A DNA stretch of 64,000 nucleotides from the NCBI RefSeq assembly GCF_001552195.1, contig NZ_BCQS01000007.1, positions 124,001 through 188,000 of the forward strand. Direction: 5' to 3'. Positions 60,673 to 64,000 of this stretch are shown piece by piece. Below the pieces are notes generated by a model that saw only the letters and a program-made list of their open reading frames with translations, ran no database searches and was not told the DNA's origin. A program made the translations under genes and the position numbers. Within the stretch, counting starts at the first letter, position 1. The number at the start of each line of letters is the position of its first letter. This DNA comes from Actinomadura latina NBRC 106108. Its GTDB lineage: Bacteria; Actinomycetota; Actinomycetes; Streptosporangiales; Streptosporangiaceae.

Positions 60673-61494
60673 ATGCGAGCGGCACGGCGGGCATGGCGGC
60701 GGCTGGAACCGGTGCACGCGATGATCTACTTCGTCCCGGAGGCGACGGAGCGGTACGCGGCACTCGGCCTGGACGCGCAGACCGCCTACTTCGCCTCCCG
60801 CGCGGCGGCCTTCGGCCGCGCCTCCGCCGAGGTCGTCATCGCGACGTTCTACAACTTCAACCCCGAGGTCGTCCGCGGCGCCATCCCGGCGGCCTGGGAG
60901 AAGACGACCCCGGAGCAGCTGCTCGCGGCCAGGCTGGACGCGGCCGGCGCCGCGCTCCGCCGCGGCGGCATCGACCGGCTCCCGGGCCTGGCGGAGACGG
61001 CCGCCCTGGCCCGCCGCGCCGCGGAGGCGGCCGGCGGCCACGCCCCGGGCAGGCCGCTCTACGCGGCGCACGCGGCCCTGCCCTGGCCGGACGAGCCGGT
61101 CCTCCAGCTCTGGTGGGCCCAGACCCTGCTCCGCGAGTTCCGGGGCGACGGGCACATCGCCGTCCTCACCGCCGAGGGCGTCACCCCGATCGAGGCCCTC
61201 GTGCTGCACGCGGCCACCGGCACCATGCCCAAGACGTTCCTCACAGCGACGCGGGCTTGGCCCGCCGAGCAGTGGGATGCCACCGCGGAGCGCCTCCGCG
61301 CCCGCGGCCTGCTGGACGGCGACTCCCTCACCGCCGAGGGCGAGGCGTTCCGGCAGAGCATCGAGGACCGCACCGACGCGCTGGCGCTGCCCGCCTACGC
61401 CGCCCTCGGGGAGGACGACTGCGAGCGCCTCGCGGAGCTCGCCCGCCCCTTCGGCAGGGCCGTCATGGACAACGGCCTCTTCGGTCTCGCCTAG
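60673..61494 (+). CDS. SCO6745-family helical protein
   Basis: A 273-residue alpha-helical protein: RRLEPVHAMIYFVPEATERY, LDAQTAYFASRAAAFGRASA, VVIATFYNFNPEVVRGAIPA and HIAVLTAEGVTPIEALVLHA are features I associate with the SCO6745-like family of unknown function. No enzymatic motif is visible; a regulatory or binding role has been suggested only by resemblance to winged-helix proteins. The ATG is used as start. It converges with the DoxX gene, with a bidirectional terminator between them. Confidence 0.78.
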   Translation: MRAARRAWRRLEPVHAMIYFVPEATERYAALGLDAQTAYFASRAAAFGRASAEVVIATFYNFNPEVVRGAIPAAWEKTTPEQLLAARLDAAGAALRRGGIDRLPGLAETAALARRAAEAAGGHAPGRPLYAAHAALPWPDEPVLQLWWAQTLLREFRGDGHIAVLTAEGVTPIEALVLHAATGTMPKTFLTATRAWPAEQWDATAERLRARGLLDGDSLTAEGEAFRQSIEDRTDALALPAYAALGEDDCERLAELARPFGRAVMDNGLFGLA

Positions 61495-61503
61495 CCGCAT
61501 GAA

Positions 61504-61531
61504 GAGGGGCCCGGCGGTGGCCGGGCCCCTC
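61504..61531. terminator. Bidirectional terminator between convergent genes
   Basis: GAGGGGCCCGGC (61504-61515), loop GGTG and GCCGGGCCCCTC (61520-61531) form a perfect 12-bp stem 10 bases after the SCO6745-like gene and 15 bases before the end of the DoxX gene. Confidence 0.75.
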
Positions 61532-61545
61532 CTCCATGAGCGGGA

Positions 61546-61980
61546 TCAGGTGCGGGACGGGACGCTCACCGGCTCGCGCCGCCGGCCCGCGAGGTAGGAG
61601 TCGAGCGCCCACGCGCCCGGCCCCACCACCGCGATGAGCAGGAACGCCCAGGCGAACATCGCCGCGCTCTCCCCGCCGTTGCGCAGCGGGAGCAGCGCGT
61701 GCGGCTGGTGGACGGTGAAGTACGCGTACGCCATCGAACCGGACGCGAGCACGGCCGCCGCGCGGGTGCCGAGCCCGGCCAGGACCAGCGCGCCGCACAC
61801 GAACTGGATCAGCGCGGCCCACCATCCCGGCCACGCACCGGCCTCGATCGCGTGGCCGCTGCCCCGGTTGCCGCCGAGGACACCGAACAGCGACGCCACG
61901 CCGTGGCACAGGAACAGCAGCCCGACGACCGCGCGGAACAGCGCGAGAACGGGCCCGGTCAGCCGGTCCACCGGGATCAT
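61546..61980 (-). CDS. DoxX-family membrane protein
   Basis: A 144-residue four-helix membrane protein: FRAVVGLLFLCHGVASLFGV, WWAALIQFVCGALVLAGLG, AAAVLASGSMAYAYFTVHQP and ESAAMFAWAFLLIAVVGPGA. The family is linked to thiol or sulfur oxidation and to quinone-dependent steps, but the individual function is unknown. The ATG overlaps the stop of the secreted protein gene (61977-61980), so both are translated together. It is not closely related in size or tail to the DoxX-repeat protein at 8964. Confidence 0.83.
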   Translation of the reverse strand: MIPVDRLTGPVLALFRAVVGLLFLCHGVASLFGVLGGNRGSGHAIEAGAWPGWWAALIQFVCGALVLAGLGTRAAAVLASGSMAYAYFTVHQPHALLPLRNGGESAAMFAWAFLLIAVVGPGAWALDSYLAGRRREPVSVPSRT

Positions 61981-62915
61981 CCCTCCGTCACCCAGCCGTG
62001 CATGATGCCCATGACGTCCGTGAGGCCCGCCTCGGACGCCTTGTACGACGCGGTGATCTTCAGGGTGTCGCCCCGCTCGATCCGGCCGATGGGGGAGCCG
62101 CTGCACGACGGCATGTTCGAGATCTCCGTCATGCCGTGGTGGTCGATGAACTCGGGCGTGCCGCCCTCCTCGGCCACGCTGCGGCAGAGCAGCTGCCCGG
62201 TGCTGGTGTTCTCGGTCTGCACCGCGATGCCGCCGTGGTGCAGGTGCCCGCGGATGTGGACGAGGTTCCCGGAGACCGTCGACCGCCACGTCCGCGACTT
62301 CTCGCTCTGCTCGGCCGGGGTGTCCCAGGTCGAGTCGGCGCAGCCGCCGACGTCCAGCCAGAGCGGGACGACCGGTGTGATGTGCGAGCCGAGCACCGGC
62401 TGGTAGGTGAACGTGAACTCCAGGTAGGCGGTCTTCTCCTCGTGCGAGTGGTTCATCAGGTCGGCGAGCAGCGTCCACCGGTCGAACGCGCCGATCCGGA
62501 ACCCGTAGCCGGCCGGGAACACGCTCTCCATCCGCTCGTTCCCGGACGCGAGGACGCGCCGCGGCCCGCCGCACACGGTGTCCCAGGCCGCCGAATTGAA
62601 GATGACCGCGTGGTGCAGCATCGGCCCGGTGTTGACGTTGGCGTTGCTGCCGTCCGCGTACACGAGATTCGGTTTGAATCCCGTGACGTAGCAGTTCTCG
62701 CACGGCTTCTGGACGTTGAAGGCGAGCTGGTTCGGCAGCATGCCGTGCTCGCCGTTCGCCGCCTTCGGAATGGTGTAGGGCCCGTACCGCAGCGTCACGG
62801 TCTGCGGCGCCGCGGCCCGCGCGGGCGGTGCGGCCTGGGCTGTGGCGGGGGACATCGCGGTGCCGGCGAGCGCCGCCACCGCACCGATCAGGACGAGGAA
62901 TCGTCTGAGGGACAA
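61977..62915 (-). CDS. Secreted His-rich protein, possible copper monooxygenase-like fold
   Basis: A 312-residue exported protein. The signal peptide is LSLRRFLVLIGAVAALAGTA followed by MSPATAQA. The mature part has His clusters: PMLHHAVIFNSAAW, NHSHEEKTAYLEF, RGHLHHGGIAV, IDHHGMTEI and GIMHGW, plus several Cys. The HH and HxH positions resemble copper type II (PHM/DBM) monooxygenases, but the match is only suggestive. It starts at TTG 62915, with AAGGAGG eight bases upstream and no suitable ATG. The coupled DoxX membrane protein might hand electrons or thiols to it. Confidence 0.7.
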   Translation of the reverse strand: MSLRRFLVLIGAVAALAGTAMSPATAQAAPPARAAAPQTVTLRYGPYTIPKAANGEHGMLPNQLAFNVQKPCENCYVTGFKPNLVYADGSNANVNTGPMLHHAVIFNSAAWDTVCGGPRRVLASGNERMESVFPAGYGFRIGAFDRWTLLADLMNHSHEEKTAYLEFTFTYQPVLGSHITPVVPLWLDVGGCADSTWDTPAEQSEKSRTWRSTVSGNLVHIRGHLHHGGIAVQTENTSTGQLLCRSVAEEGGTPEFIDHHGMTEISNMPSCSGSPIGRIERGDTLKITASYKASEAGLTDVMGIMHGWVTEG

Positions 62916-63249
62916 GGGTCTCCTCCTTGGGGGAGCCGCGCCGCGCGGGGAACCGCGGCGCACTTTTGTGCATGCGGCGGCCGACCGGCGGGAAAGGGGG
63001 TTCCGCGACGATGCGGGAATGGTCGGCCGCGACGCCCACACAGTGAACTGCGGCCGGTGCCAAGTCAATTGTGCCGGTTCACAGTGATGGCGTTGCGCCC
63101 GCCTGAGCTGCCATTCCACCGGACGCCTTCGGACACGGACCGGTGATTTCGCCGATACGCCCGCCGGGGGACACGACGCCCGCGATCCGGACTAGGCTGC
63201 GTCGGGCGCGGGGCATCCGGTCCCGGCCGGTCGTGAGGGAGGGTCCGCA
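62916..63249. other. Divergent control region before the biotin carboxylase gene
   Basis: About 330 bases between the TTG-initiated secreted-protein gene and the GTG-initiated carboxylase. It holds an interrupted inverted repeat GTGAAC (63043-63048) ... GTTCAC (63077-63082) around a local A/T-rich patch (AAGTCAATTGTG). Promoters for both sides are expected, but no consensus boxes could be set. Confidence 0.4.
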
Positions 63250-64000
63250 GTGTTCGAGTCCGTGCTCGTGGCGAACCGCGGGGAGATCGCCGGCCGGATC
63301 CTGCACACCGCCCGCGCGATGGGCCTCAAGGCCATCGCCGTGTACTCCGCGGCCGACGCCGACCTGCCGTTCGTCGCCGAGGCGGACGAGGCCGTCCTCA
63401 TCGGCCCCGCCGACCCGGCCCGCAGCTACCTCAACGTCCCCGCGATCCTGGAGGCCGCACGCCGCACGAACGCGCGGGCGATCCACCCCGGCGACGGCGT
63501 CCTCGCCGAGAACGCCGCGCTCGGCCGGCAGGTCGCCGAGCACGACATGGCCTGGGTCGGCCCGCCGCCGCTCACCATCGCGCGGATGAGCGACAAGATC
63601 AACTCCCGGAACCTGATGAAGGAGGCGGGCGTCCCCGTCGGGCCCGGCGTGTGGGAGCCGGTCCCGGACGCCGGCACGGCGGCCGAGGAGGCCGAGCGCA
63701 TCGGCTACCCCGTCATGGTGAAGCCCGCCGCGGGCGACGGCGGCGTCGGGCTGGCCGTCGCGCACGACGCGACGTCCCTCCGCGCCGCCTACGAGACGGC
63801 CCGCACCGCCGCCGACCGCGTCTTCGGGCACGGCGAGGTGCTCCTGGAGCGGTACGTGCCGGGCGCCCGGCACATCGAGGTGCAGATCCTCGGCCTCGCG
63901 GACGGCACGATCGTCCCGTTCGGCGAGCGCGACTGCTCCGTCCAGCGCCGGTACCAGAAGATCGTCGAGGAGACCCCGTCGCCGGGCGTCACGCCCGCCC
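63250..64000 (+). CDS. Biotin carboxylase subunit (acyl-CoA carboxylase), N-terminal part
   Basis: The window ends inside this gene (250 codons seen). FESVLVANRGEIAGRILHTA opens the biotin carboxylase N-terminal domain, WVGPPPLTIARMSDKINSRN follows, then the ATP-grasp part with MVKPAAGDGGVGLAVAH, EVLLERYVPGARHIEVQILG and ERDCSVQRRYQKIVEETPSP. It carboxylates biotin with ATP and bicarbonate. Which acyl-CoA is served (acetyl, propionyl, methylcrotonyl, geranyl) cannot be decided without the downstream genes. The GTG start follows a GAGGGAGGG tract. Confidence 0.9.
   Translation, partial: MFESVLVANRGEIAGRILHTARAMGLKAIAVYSAADADLPFVAEADEAVLIGPADPARSYLNVPAILEAARRTNARAIHPGDGVLAENAALGRQVAEHDMAWVGPPPLTIARMSDKINSRNLMKEAGVPVGPGVWEPVPDAGTAAEEAERIGYPVMVKPAAGDGGVGLAVAHDATSLRAAYETARTAADRVFGHGEVLLERYVPGARHIEVQILGLADGTIVPFGERDCSVQRRYQKIVEETPSPGVTPA

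Overview
This 64 kb window is chromosomal DNA of a very GC-rich actinomycete. The evidence is the heavy G/C third-codon bias, frequent GTG/TTG starts, ATGA-type stop/start overlaps, a mycothiol-type SigR/RsrA pair with a perfect SigR promoter, a conservon, an F420-type oxidoreductase and several lineage-specific families. A Thermomonosporaceae (Actinomadura-like) or related Streptosporangiales origin is my best guess, but the sequence alone does not prove it. No rRNA, tRNA or CRISPR array was seen.

Layout. 1-14.3 kb is mostly housekeeping: the end of a carboxylesterase, LhgO-like oxidase, hisN, a Ser/Thr kinase, rsgA, aroA, an ECF sigma/anti-sigma pair, a DoxX protein with a long basic repeat tail, an SRAP protein, a DksA-like zinc finger, a methyltransferase, sigR-rsrA and a sugar epimerase. 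14.3-20.5 kb has a motif-rich intergenic region, a 30-codon candidate ORF, two coupled membrane HD-domain proteins, a CopD-CtaG fusion and a 5'-truncated SPFH gene. 20.5-25.7 kb is a conservon (cvnA-B-C-D, then a P450) split by an IS200/IS605-type element with an intact tnpB. 26-31.7 kb holds an AraC regulator and a likely conflict/signalling module: a nucleotidyl-cyclase-like protein, a low-GC kinase-like gene and an NB-ARC/TPR STAND protein. The cyclase-like protein ends, and the STAND protein begins, with the same short motif.

31.8-40.3 kb contains oxidases, a three-gene cassette (2OG-Fe(II) dioxygenase, TTG-initiated methyltransferase, choline/carnitine-type acyltransferase), a PP2C phosphatase and a secreted esterase. 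40.4-42.6 kb is a compact unit of two related two-cysteine precursor-like peptides and an M50-type membrane metalloprotease. It has its own promoter, an internal hairpin and a strong terminator, and is a good candidate for an undescribed peptide system. 42.7-53 kb carries a ferritin-like protein, an F420-type oxidoreductase, secreted proteins, a berberine-bridge-like oxidase, a second esterase, duplicated VOC genes that share an upstream element, and a TetR regulator beside a secreted beta-propeller.

53.2-58.1 kb is a translationally coupled aromatic meta-cleavage operon (GalB, GalC/LigK and GalD-like enzymes plus a VOC extradiol dioxygenase) with a GntR/FCD regulator and a matching palindrome. 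58.2-64 kb has a second-type EF-G, a LysR remnant, an SCO6745-like protein, a DoxX/secreted-protein pair and the start of a biotin carboxylase. Functions are inferred from motifs and recalled family features; no database search was run.
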